Shown in pieces: positions 9,085 to 16,536 of a stretch of DNA of 41,674 nucleotides. Each line of letters begins with the position of its first letter. The first letter of the stretch is position 1. Position numbers and translations under genes: made by a program. The stretch comes from Collinsella sp. Its GTDB lineage: Bacteria > Actinomycetota > Coriobacteriia > Coriobacteriales > Coriobacteriaceae. Below the pieces are notes generated by a model. The model saw nothing but the letters and a program-made list of their open reading frames with translations. It was not told the DNA's origin and searched no databases. The stretch spans positions 1 through 41,674 of the forward strand of contig JAUMPM010000013.1 of NCBI GenBank assembly GCA_031294825.1. Reading direction: 5' to 3'.

Positions 9085-10267
9085 CGAGAAGCGCCTCCAC
9101 TCCGGGCAGGGCCTTACCCTCGACGAGCTCCATGGAAGCGCCACCACCGGTGGAGATCCAGCTCATCTTGTCGGCCAGGTTGAACTTGTTGACAGCTGCG
9201 ACAGAGTCGCCACCGCCGATGATCGAGGTGCAGTCGGCCTCGGCGACAGCCTCGGCGATAGCCTGGGTGCCGTGAGCAAAGTTGTCGAACTCGAAGACGC
9301 CCATGGGGCCATTCCAGAACACGGTCTTGGCGCCCTTGACGGCCTCGGCGTAGAGCTCCTCGGTCTTGGGGCCGATGTCCATGCCCTCACGATCGTCGGG
9401 GATAGCGTCGGAAGCGACAACCTCGGGGACAGCGTCCTCGCCAAAGTGATCGGCAACGCGGTTGTCGATGGGGAGCAGGATCTTAACGCCCTTCTCCTCA
9501 GCCTTCTTGAGCATCTCGCCGGCGCGCTCGACCCAGTCCTCTTCCTTGAGGGACTGACCGACGGACAGGCCCTGAGCCAGGAAGAAGGTGTAGGCCATGC
9601 CGCCACCGATGATCAGGGTGTCAGCGGAGTCGATGAGGTGATCGAGAACGCCGATCTTGGAGGAAACCTTGGAACCACCGACGATAGCGACGAAGGGGCG
9701 CTCGGGCTCGGCGAAGATGCCGGTCAGCGTGTCGACCTCCTTCTCGAGCAGGAAGCCAGCGACGGCAGGCAGGTAAGCGGCGGGGCCCACGACGGAACCC
9801 TGGGCGCGGTGAGCGGTGCCGAAGGCATCGAGAACGAAGACGTCACCATAGGAAGCGAGCTTCTTGGCGATCTCGGGATCGTTCTTCTTCTCACGCTTAT
9901 CGAAGCGGACGTTCTCGAGAACGAGAACCTTGCCCGGCTCGACGGCAGCGACAGCCTCAGCAGCCTTCTCGCCGTAGGTGTCGGCGACAAAGGCAACGTC
10001 GAGACCAGAGAGCTCAGCGAGCTTCTTGGCGACGGGCTCGAGAGACAGCTCGGGCTGGAAGCCGGTGCCCTCGGGACGGCCGAGGTGGCTCATGAGGATG
10101 ACGCGAGCGTTGTGCTCAACGAGATAGTTGATGGTGGGCAGGGCAGCCTTGATACGGGTGGTGTCGCCAACGACGCCATCCTTGATAGGCACGTTAAAGT
10201 CAACGCGGACGAGAACGCGCTTGCCGTCGACATCGATGTCGCGGACGGTCTTCTTGGTAAAGGCCAT
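9077..10267 (-). CDS. pgk: Phosphoglycerate kinase
   Basis: Makes ATP and 3-phosphoglycerate from 1,3-bisphosphoglycerate. The 396-residue protein begins MAFTKKTVRDIDVDGKRVLV and shows RVDFNVPIKDG, the substrate motif MSHLGRPEG, LENVRFDKREKKNDPE, and the C-terminal nucleotide site with GGGDSVAAV and STGGGASMELVEG. AAAGGTAG precedes the chosen ATG. A 12-codon extension to an upstream ATG is open but lacks a family match. It follows gap after a terminator-like hairpin and overlaps tpiA by 8 bases. Confidence 0.95.
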   Translation of the reverse strand: MAFTKKTVRDIDVDGKRVLVRVDFNVPIKDGVVGDTTRIKAALPTINYLVEHNARVILMSHLGRPEGTGFQPELSLEPVAKKLAELSGLDVAFVADTYGEKAAEAVAAVEPGKVLVLENVRFDKREKKNDPEIAKKLASYGDVFVLDAFGTAHRAQGSVVGPAAYLPAVAGFLLEKEVDTLTGIFAEPERPFVAIVGGSKVSSKIGVLDHLIDSADTLIIGGGMAYTFFLAQGLSVGQSLKEEDWVERAGEMLKKAEEKGVKILLPIDNRVADHFGEDAVPEVVASDAIPDDREGMDIGPKTEELYAEAVKGAKTVFWNGPMGVFEFDNFAHGTQAIAEAVAEADCTSIIGGGDSVAAVNKFNLADKMSWISTGGGASMELVEGKALPGVEALLDA

Positions 10268-10321
10268 GTTTGCTTCTACCTTTCGTACGTGTCTGCCTCC
10301 CATTACGGCAGACGATTTCCT

Positions 10322-10370
10322 ATAAAAAGGGCGCGACCCTAGGGTGTAAGCCCTATAAGGCCGCGCCCTT
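10322..10370 (-). terminator. Terminator between gap and pgk
   Basis: A 9-bp stem (AAGGGCGCG with CGCGCCCTT) encloses a smaller AGGGCTTACACCCT hairpin and is followed on the minus strand by TTTTTATA. It lies 37 bases after the gap stop. A strong hairpin here would make gap more abundant than pgk-tpiA-gpmI. Confidence 0.8.
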
Positions 10371-10407
10371 CTTTAGACGCTCAACGAGCTATTCGTTAAA
10401 AGCTAAA

Positions 10408-11433
10408 TTAAGCAACGAACTTCTCGAAGTACTTGATGGTGCGGACCATCTGAGAGGTGTAGGAGTTCTCGTTGTCGTACCAAGAGGTGACCTGAACGAG
10501 GGTCTGGCCGTTGCCGAGGTCAGAGCACATGGTCTGAGTGGCGTCGAAGATGGAGCCGTGGGTCTCGCCGATGATGTCGGTGGAGACGATGTCGTCCTCG
10601 TTGTAACCGAAGGTCTCGGAGATGGTGGCAGCGTAGGCCTTCATAGCAGCGTTGACCTCGTCGACGGTGACCTTCTTGTCAACGACAGCGTAGAGGTTGG
10701 TGATGGAGCCGGTCGGCGTCGGGACGCGCTGGGCGGCACCGATGAGCTTACCGTTGAGCTCGGGGAGAACCAGGCCGATAGCCTTGGCAGCACCGGTGGT
10801 GTTGGGGACGATGTTGACGGCGCAGGCGCGGCTACGACGCTTGTTGCCCTTGCGCTGCGGGCCGTCGAGCGGCATCTGGTCGCCAGTCCAGGCGTGAATG
10901 GTGGTCATGATGCCGGACACGATGGGAGCGAAGTCGTTCAGACCCTTGGCCATCGGGGCGAGGCAGTTGGTGGTGCAGGAAGCAGCGGAGATGATGTTGT
11001 CCTCAGCGGTCAGCGTCTCATGGTTGACGTTGTACACGATGGTGGGCAGATCGCTGCCGGCCGGAGCGGAGATGACGACCTTCTTGGCGCCAGCGTTGAT
11101 GTGGGCCTGAGCCTTAGCCTTGCTGGTGTAGAAGCCGGTGCACTCGAGAACGACGTCGACGTCGAGGTCGCCCCAAGGCAGGTTGTTGGCGTCGGCCTCC
11201 TTGTAGATCTTAATCTCCTTGCCGTCAACGGTGATGGAATCCTCGCCAGCAACGACCTCGTGATCGCGAGCGTAGTTGCCCTGCGTGGAGTCGTACTTCA
11301 GCAGGTAAGCGAGCATATCGGGAGAGGTGAGGTCGTTGATAGCGACGATCTCGGAGCCCTCATGACCGAACATCTGACGGAAAGCCAGACGACCGATGCG
11401 ACCGAAGCCGTTAATAGCAACCTTTACTGCCAT
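10408..11433 (-). CDS. gap: Type I glyceraldehyde-3-phosphate dehydrogenase
   Basis: Oxidises and phosphorylates glyceraldehyde 3-phosphate with NAD. The 341-residue protein has the Rossmann motif INGFGRIGR near residue 7, Asp34 in AINDLTS (typical of NAD preference), and catalytic Cys153 in ASCTTNC. The start at MAVKVAINGFGRIG is set by a perfect AAAGGAG ribosome site; an open extension of 34 codons has no family support. It begins a glycolytic gene group and has its own AT-rich promoter region. A terminator separates it from pgk. Confidence 0.96.
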   Translation of the reverse strand: MAVKVAINGFGRIGRLAFRQMFGHEGSEIVAINDLTSPDMLAYLLKYDSTQGNYARDHEVVAGEDSITVDGKEIKIYKEADANNLPWGDLDVDVVLECTGFYTSKAKAQAHINAGAKKVVISAPAGSDLPTIVYNVNHETLTAEDNIISAASCTTNCLAPMAKGLNDFAPIVSGIMTTIHAWTGDQMPLDGPQRKGNKRRSRACAVNIVPNTTGAAKAIGLVLPELNGKLIGAAQRVPTPTGSITNLYAVVDKKVTVDEVNAAMKAYAATISETFGYNEDDIVSTDIIGETHGSIFDATQTMCSDLGNGQTLVQVTSWYDNENSYTSQMVRTIKYFEKFVA

Positions 11434-11505
11434 TGTGTCTCCTTTCGTAAGGCCCCCGCGAGCTACAGCGCCCGCCGTTGAGGCCCACAAACTAACCACT
11501 CGCCT

Positions 11506-11535
11506 AATATACCTTTTTTTTGACTTTAATTTCAC
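11506..11535 (-). promoter_or_regulatory. Candidate gap promoter
   Basis: The minus strand reads GTGAAA (11530-11535), an 18-base A-rich spacer and TATATT (11506-11511). The -35 box is weak (4 of 6 against TTGACA) and the -10 box is good. The run of A residues in the spacer suggests a curved promoter. It would give a 5' leader of about 70 bases. Confidence 0.45.
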
Positions 11536-11567
11536 GAGAATGCTCGAAATTGAAAATCAAATTTACG

Positions 11568-11581
11568 TTAAAACGTTTTAA
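11568..11581. promoter_or_regulatory. 14-bp perfect palindrome upstream of gap (possible operator)
   Basis: TTAAAACGTTTTAA is its own reverse complement and has the central CG flanked by A and T runs that is typical of LacI/GalR-family (including CcpA-like) sites. It lies about 33 bases upstream of the candidate -35 box of gap and just past the end of whiA. The assignment to a regulator family is inference. Confidence 0.45.
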
Positions 11582-11626
11582 AGACTAAAATAGCAGCTAA
11601 ATCCATATATAAGTCGTTACTTCAAA

Positions 11627-12556
11627 CTACCTGTTTGCTTCAATGAGCTTTTCAAGCCGTAAAACACGATGGTAGAGGGCTGACTTCGACAAGGGAGGGT
11701 CAGCCATCTCCCCCAAATCACGCAGCGACAGATCGGGATAGCGCTCGCGCAGGTCGCAAAAGACCGCCAAGGCATCCGGAAGCGCATCGCGAAGGCCACG
11801 CTGCTCGAGCTCATCGATAAGCGCAAGCTGATGTTGGGCAGCACCGGCGCTTCTGGTCTGGTTGGCGAGCTCGGCATTCACGCGACGGTTCACATCGTTC
11901 TTAACCAACTTGACCGCGCGCGCCTCCTCAATCTCGGCAACGCTGCGCTTGGCACCAATCAGCTTTAATAGATGCTCGATTTCCTCGGCGCTCTTAATGT
12001 ACACGGCATATGACCCCCGCCGTGCATTAACACGAGCATGGACCCCAATCTGCTCCAACAAATCGCAGAGCCCCTTGGCATATTGCTCGCCCTGCACAGC
12101 GATCTCCAAATGAAAATCGCCGCGTGGATCGGCCACGAAGCCGCCCGCGATGAGCGCGCCGCGGATATAGGCAAGTCTACAGCAAGGACGGGCAACGATA
12201 TGTCGGGGTACGCCGGCGACAAGTCCTCCCCTACGGTCGAGGATACCCAGCAGAACCAAGGCCTTATCCAGGTCTGGCTGATCAGGCAAGGTGATGAGGT
12301 AGTTTCGAACCTTATGCAAGACAGATTTGCGGACGGTGAACTCCGTTTTGAGCTTAAGGATACGATGCGTCAGCGTGATCATCGTGCGCGCGACGGCTCC
12401 CGTCTCAGTCGCAACCGTCAAACGATACCGCCCAGAGCCGGCAAGCGAGAGCGTACCGCTCACACGCGTGAGGGCGGCAAGCGTCGACAAGTCGCAGTAT
12501 TCACATTCGGGTTCGCAGCGCGCAAGCTCGTCGCGCACCTCAGCGGTAAACGACAT
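11627..12556 (-). CDS. whiA: DNA-binding protein WhiA
   Basis: Member of the WhiA family, which controls sporulation-linked genes in Streptomyces and affects division and DNA organisation in Bacillus. The 309-residue protein has the two-part WhiA layout: an N-terminal LAGLIDADG-like domain (about 1-200, with MSFTAEVRDEL at the start and RGALIAGGFVADPRG inside) and a C-terminal helix-turn-helix containing SLRDLGEMADPPLSKSALYHR. It starts 6 bases after rapZ. The yvcK gene usually found between rapZ and whiA is missing. Its targets here are unknown. Confidence 0.95.
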   Translation of the reverse strand: MSFTAEVRDELARCEPECEYCDLSTLAALTRVSGTLSLAGSGRYRLTVATETGAVARTMITLTHRILKLKTEFTVRKSVLHKVRNYLITLPDQPDLDKALVLLGILDRRGGLVAGVPRHIVARPCCRLAYIRGALIAGGFVADPRGDFHLEIAVQGEQYAKGLCDLLEQIGVHARVNARRGSYAVYIKSAEEIEHLLKLIGAKRSVAEIEEARAVKLVKNDVNRRVNAELANQTRSAGAAQHQLALIDELEQRGLRDALPDALAVFCDLRERYPDLSLRDLGEMADPPLSKSALYHRVLRLEKLIEANR

Positions 12557-12562
12557 GCAGGC

Positions 12563-13465
12563 CTATGCCTTCGTGTTGGCGCGCGACAGGTCGCGGTGGG
12601 AGATGCTCACGTGGTACTGAGCGCCTTCCAGGTAACGGGCCGTGGCCTCGGCAATGGCAACGCTGCGGTGCTGGCCGCCCGTGCAGCCGATGGCGATAGA
12701 AAGCTGCGGCTTACCCTCCGCGATATAGCCCGGCATCACCGTATCGAGCAGCTGTGTCCAAGCCTTCCAAAACTCCTGCGTCTTGGGATGGTCCAGAACA
12801 AAATCGGAGACCTTTTTATCGAGACCGGTCATCGTGCGCATCTCGGGATCGTAGAACGGATTAGGCAGGAAGCGGACGTCGATCATAATGTCCGCCTCGA
12901 CGGGCATGCCGTGCTTAAAGCCAAACGAGAACACGTGGACGTCCATGAGCTGCTGGTCGGACAGCTCGGAAAATGCCATACGTAGCTTGTTGCGCAGCGC
13001 AGAGGTGCGCAAGCGGCTCGTGTCGATAATCATATCGGCTCGGTCGCGCACGCCCTGAAGCTGAAGGCGCTCGCGCTGAATGGCATCGGCCGTAGTCTCC
13101 CCCGGCTTGGCAATGGGATGACGGCGGCGATTTTCGCTGTAGCGACGAATCAGCACCTCGTCAGAAGCCTCCAGGAACACGATGTCGCAGCTCATCTCGC
13201 GCTCTTCGAGCGCGGCGACCGCATCGAGCAGCTCGTCAAACAGTCCCTGGCTACGCAAATCGCAGGTGACGGCGAGATGCCTGCCCACGCCCGTATTGAT
13301 GCCGACGAGCTCGGCAAGCTGGGCGATGAGACGCGGAGGCAGGTTATCGATGCAAAAATAGCCCATGTCCTCGAACACGTGCATGGCCTGTGTGCGGCCT
13401 GATCCGGACATTCCGGTGATGATGACGATATCGGGGATGCGCTCCGAGCGCTCCGCCGCATCCAT
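12563..13465 (-). CDS. rapZ: RNase adapter / nucleotide-binding protein RapZ (YvcJ)
   Basis: RapZ-family P-loop protein. In Escherichia coli it senses glucosamine-6-phosphate and controls glmS expression; in Gram-positives its role is less clear. The 300-residue protein has Walker A as GMSGSGRT, with Arg where the classical Lys would be (a variant I recall from other actinobacterial homologues), DNLPPRLI after it, and the C-terminal ligand motif GCTGGQHRSV. The start is set by AAAGGGAGATGCC before the ATG; upstream in-frame starts lack a comparable ribosome site. It lies just downstream of the sialic-acid module, separated by a terminator, and 6 bases before whiA. Confidence 0.94.
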   Translation of the reverse strand: MDAAERSERIPDIVIITGMSGSGRTQAMHVFEDMGYFCIDNLPPRLIAQLAELVGINTGVGRHLAVTCDLRSQGLFDELLDAVAALEEREMSCDIVFLEASDEVLIRRYSENRRRHPIAKPGETTADAIQRERLQLQGVRDRADMIIDTSRLRTSALRNKLRMAFSELSDQQLMDVHVFSFGFKHGMPVEADIMIDVRFLPNPFYDPEMRTMTGLDKKVSDFVLDHPKTQEFWKAWTQLLDTVMPGYIAEGKPQLSIAIGCTGGQHRSVAIAEATARYLEGAQYHVSISHRDLSRANTKA

Positions 13466-13496
13466 GGCATCTCCCTTTTGCATGTGTTGCCTCCCG

Positions 13497-13533
13497 AAAA
13501 CAAGCGCGGGACCCAGCAACCCGGATCCCGCGC
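13497..13533 (-). terminator. Terminator between nanE and rapZ
   Basis: An 8-bp GC-rich stem (GCGCGGGA with TCCCGCGC), extended by two pairs past one mismatch, is followed on the minus strand by TTGTTTTC. It lies 52 bases after the nanE stop and would close the sialic-acid transcript before rapZ. Confidence 0.75.
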
Positions 13534-13584
13534 GGTCAATTGCCTATATTGAGTATACCGCCCCGAGCGGATACGAGGCCTGTC

Positions 13585-14271
13585 TTACGCCTCAAGCGCA
13601 GCCTTGAACCAACTCGTAATACTCGTGGGGTGCGTGATGGCGGTGCCGACGACAACGGCCCAGGCGCCAGCATCGATCGCGGCGCGAGCCTCCTCGGGCG
13701 TATGCACGCGACCCTCGCAAATGATGGGAAGGCCGGGGAATTCCTCGGTCGCCTGACGCAGGAGCGGCAGATCGGGGCCATCGGCCATGGTGCAGTCGAT
13801 GGCAGCGACACCGTGAGAAAGCGTGGTAGATACAAGGTCGAAGCCCATATCAACCGCACGGCGAATGTCCTCGATGGTGGCACAATCCGCCATCAGGAGC
13901 ACACCCTCCTCGTGCAGCGGGCGGAAGGTATCCTCGACCGACTTGCCGTCGGGACGCGGACGATCGGTGGCGTCGATCGCCACGATATCGGCACCCGCAG
14001 CAACGCAGGCGCGAGCGTGACGCAGCGTCGGCGTGATGTAAACGCCCTCGTGCCCATCCTTCCACAGGCCGATAACAGGAACCTCACAGCGACCCTTAAT
14101 GGCGGCAATGTCGGCAAGGCCCTGGCAGCGAATGGCGGCGGCGCCGCCGAGCTCGCAAGCACGAGACATTTGAGCCATGGTCTCGGGCGTACGAAGCGGC
14201 TCGCCCATATACGCCTGAACGCTCACGACGAGCTTACCCTTCAGGGATTGAATCAAAGGATCAACGGTCAT
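13585..14271 (-). CDS. nanE: N-acylglucosamine-6-phosphate 2-epimerase NanE
   Basis: Converts N-acetylmannosamine-6-phosphate to N-acetylglucosamine-6-phosphate, the last specific step of sialic-acid breakdown. The 228-residue TIM barrel shows LVVSVQ, the Lys-bearing PVIGLWK strand, ADIVAIDATDRPRPDG, MADCATIEDI, the catalytic-Glu motif CEGRVHTPEEA and VVVGTAITHP. The start MTVDPLIQSLKG aligns with known NanE proteins. A GTG 13 codons earlier is open but lies inside a palindromic element. It is the last gene of the module. No nagA or nagB is present, so the next two steps must be encoded elsewhere. Confidence 0.92.
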   Translation of the reverse strand: MTVDPLIQSLKGKLVVSVQAYMGEPLRTPETMAQMSRACELGGAAAIRCQGLADIAAIKGRCEVPVIGLWKDGHEGVYITPTLRHARACVAAGADIVAIDATDRPRPDGKSVEDTFRPLHEEGVLLMADCATIEDIRRAVDMGFDLVSTTLSHGVAAIDCTMADGPDLPLLRQATEEFPGLPIICEGRVHTPEEARAAIDAGAWAVVVGTAITHPTSITSWFKAALEA

Positions 14272-14296
14272 GTGCAACTCAACCTTTCTCAAAACA

Positions 14297-14394
14297 GCCT
14301 TCTGAGACACCGCACCTTGACGTTCAAACCGTCGCTCGCGTACCGAAGTACGCTTCGCTCCTCTTTCACGTCAATCTGCGGCACCTCAGAAGGC
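14297..14394. repeat. 98-bp palindromic element between the ROK kinase gene and nanE
   Basis: Ten-base perfect terminal inverted repeats (GCCTTCTGAG and CTCAGAAGGC) continue inward as an imperfect stem, about 21 of 26 positions matching. A separate hairpin GCGTAC-CGAA-GTACGC sits in the middle at 14338-14353. It fills most of the 140-base spacer. It may be a REP/MITE-like repeat or a structured mRNA element. No second copy was noticed in the window. Confidence 0.6.
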
Positions 14395-14411
14395 GCACTT
14401 GGTAGTTATGT

Positions 14412-15377
14412 TTACTTCAACGAGGCAAGAAGATGCTCAGCGGCACCGATGAGCGGAGCATCGCCCTCCAGAGAACCGATGAGGATCGGCGTGTCCTGAA
14501 GCGGATCGAGCGCCTGGCTGGCATAGCCCTCGTGCACCGAATCCTTCCACGTCTGCGAACGCCAATCGGGACCTTGGTGAATCACGCCGCCCGAAAGCAC
14601 GATGACCTCAGGGTCCAGGATGTTAGCGAGCGAGCCCAAGCTGGCCCCCAGCGCAAAGCCGGCGTCATGGATGACCTCGGTCGCCTTTGCGTCGCCCGCA
14701 CGGCACAGGTCGTTCACATCGCGACCGACCGAAGGACGGCTGGGGTCGACGCGACCAAAGCGCTCATCGTACATACGACCAATGGAAGTGCCCGAAGCAA
14801 CCGACTCCAGATGGCCGGAACGCCCGCAGGCGCAGGGAATGCCGGCGGCAGCCGAGCACTCGATGTGGCCCATATGGCCGGCAGCACCATGGAAGCCCTG
14901 CATCACGCGGCCGTTCTCGACATATGCGCCACCGATGCCCGTACCGATGCCAAGACACAAGACGGAGAACTTGCCCTTGCCGACGCCCCAGTGGGCCTCG
15001 CCCAGAGCATGAGCCTGCACGTCGCCTACAACGGCAACGGGAAGACCGAGGTCCTCGCGCAGGCGCGGCCCCAACTGAACACCGGACCAGCCGGGCATGA
15101 TCTCGTTGGCATACGCGATGGCGCCCGTCTTGGGATCGACGACGCCGGCGGCACCGATACCGACGCCAAGGACCTCGACATCGGGATTCGCCTCGAGAGC
15201 AGCCTTGATGGACGCCTCGATACGTTGGAAGACGGCCTCGCCGCCCTCTTGGGCCTCGGTGGGAACCTCGGCCTCAAAAACAGGATGGGGCACACTACCG
15301 TCAGCCGGGTACTCCATGATGGCAGTCGCGATCTTAGTTCCGCCGATATCGACAGAGCAGACGTACTTGTTCTCCAT
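14412..15377 (-). CDS. ROK-family sugar kinase, probable N-acetylmannosamine kinase (NanK-like)
   Basis: Likely phosphorylates N-acetylmannosamine released by the lyase encoded just upstream. The 321-residue ROK protein has the phosphate motif DIGGTK (10-15), Asp119 in GDVQAHALGE as probable catalytic base, and GIGTGIGGAYV. The zinc region is HIECSAAAGIPCACGRSGH: Cys182 and Cys184 are present but His189 replaces the usual third Cys. The sugar-binding ExGH motif reads HMGH, with His168 in place of the conserved Glu, and Gly118 replaces the Asn normally before the catalytic Asp. The start is set by AAGGAG. The NanK role rests on context; glucokinase or another amino-sugar kinase is possible. 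Confidence 0.8.
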   Translation of the reverse strand: MENKYVCSVDIGGTKIATAIMEYPADGSVPHPVFEAEVPTEAQEGGEAVFQRIEASIKAALEANPDVEVLGVGIGAAGVVDPKTGAIAYANEIMPGWSGVQLGPRLREDLGLPVAVVGDVQAHALGEAHWGVGKGKFSVLCLGIGTGIGGAYVENGRVMQGFHGAAGHMGHIECSAAAGIPCACGRSGHLESVASGTSIGRMYDERFGRVDPSRPSVGRDVNDLCRAGDAKATEVIHDAGFALGASLGSLANILDPEVIVLSGGVIHQGPDWRSQTWKDSVHEGYASQALDPLQDTPILIGSLEGDAPLIGAAEHLLASLK

Positions 15378-15448
15378 GTCGCTCTCCTTAGGAGATAAAA
15401 ACAACTACAGGAAATGAAGGCGGTGTTATCGCCGCAACTCAGTAAAGG

Positions 15449-15545
15449 TTTCCCAGGTGCCCGAGGTTGGGGTGAAAGTGGTCGGGCGTTGACCTAATGG
15501 GTCACGCCCGACCACTTGAGCCCCAAGATCGGGTGCCTGGGGAAG
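15449..15545. repeat. Very long hairpin (about 95 bases) after the lyase gene
   Basis: The two arms, each about 46 bases, are complementary at roughly 38 positions around a 3-4 base turn, with a perfect 14-bp core (AAGTGGTCGGGCGT). It begins directly after the lyase stop and lies in the 170-base spacer before the kinase gene. There is no U-run after the stem on the minus strand, so it is not a standard terminator. Roles as an mRNA stabiliser, a processing site or a mobile palindrome remain open. Confidence 0.7.
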
Positions 15546-15547
15546 CT

Positions 15548-16468
15548 TTACAGGAGACCGTTGTCCTGGAGGACCTTCTTAATCGCCTCGACGTTCTCGC
15601 CGGTCATGGCCTTCACCGGGCGCGGCATGGTCGGGCTGTCGAAGATGCCCATGAGGTTCATAGCGGTCTTGAAGGCGCCGACGCCACCGGCATAGCCCTG
15701 GACGCCCGAGGTGACATCCCAGATGTGCGAAATCTCATTGAGGCGATCCTGCTCGGCCTTGACGGTAGCCCAGTCACCAGCCTGAGCGGCCTTCCACTGA
15801 CGCACGTAGCCCTCGGGCTCAACGTTGGCGAGACCCGGAACGGAACCGTCGGCGCCACCGAGGTAGGCGCCGTCGACAACAACCTCGTGACCGGTGAGGA
15901 TGCTCATCGGATGGCCGTTCTTCTCGTTCTCCTGAACGAGGTAGCGGAACGAGATGTCATCACCCGAGGAATCCTTGACGCCGGCCAGAACGCCCTCGGC
16001 ACCGAGCTTGGCAAGGAGCTTCCACGGGAGCTTGGTGTGGACACACACGGGGATGTCATAGGCGAAGATGGGCAGGTCGAGTTCCTCATGCAGGATGCGG
16101 AAGTGCTCCTCGACCTCGGTCATGCCCTGCAGGGCATAGAACGGGCAGGTGGCGACAAGCGCATCGGCGCCCAGCTCCTGAGCGACCTTACCGTGCTCGA
16201 TCATGCGCTCGGTCTCGGTGTCGATGATGCCGACCAGAACGGGAACGCGGTGGTCGACGATACGGACGGCCTCGGAGATGATCTGACGGCGACGCTCGTC
16301 GGTGGAGAAGACGACCTCGCCCGAGGAGCCCAGGAAGAACAAGCCATCGACGCCGGCATCGATCATGCGGTTGATGCTGCGCTCAAAGGAGGCAACATCG
16401 AGCTGGTGGTCTTCGGTATCGGGAACAACGACGGGAGGGATAACGCCGGTGAATTTCTGAGTTGCCAC
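15548..16468 (-). CDS. DapA/NanA-family lyase, probable N-acetylneuraminate lyase
   Basis: Class I aldolase of the dihydrodipicolinate synthase/NanA superfamily. In this context it probably splits sialic acid into pyruvate and N-acetylmannosamine. The 306-residue protein has GSSGE (47-51), Tyr137 in FAYDIP and Schiff-base Lys165 in GVKDSSGD, the same numbering as E. coli NanA. The NanA residues that hold the sialic-acid side chain are not obviously kept: GYDE is replaced by GHEV, and the later GST by PGL. Translation starts at GTG, set by AAGGAG six bases before; upstream codons lack a ribosome site. Another keto-acid aldolase activity cannot be excluded. Confidence 0.78.
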   Translation of the reverse strand: MATQKFTGVIPPVVVPDTEDHQLDVASFERSINRMIDAGVDGLFFLGSSGEVVFSTDERRRQIISEAVRIVDHRVPVLVGIIDTETERMIEHGKVAQELGADALVATCPFYALQGMTEVEEHFRILHEELDLPIFAYDIPVCVHTKLPWKLLAKLGAEGVLAGVKDSSGDDISFRYLVQENEKNGHPMSILTGHEVVVDGAYLGGADGSVPGLANVEPEGYVRQWKAAQAGDWATVKAEQDRLNEISHIWDVTSGVQGYAGGVGAFKTAMNLMGIFDSPTMPRPVKAMTGENVEAIKKVLQDNGLL

Positions 16469-16536
16469 AAGAATCTCCTTAGTTGTCTGGTGGGCAGCCC
16501 TATGCCGCCCACTCTTGTTGGCAGTGTCCAGGCCGT

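Noticed and set aside
11512..11522. The T run upstream of gap as a terminator for whiA
   Set aside because: There is no stem of suitable strength next to it in the right orientation; it fits better as the A-rich spacer of the gap promoter.
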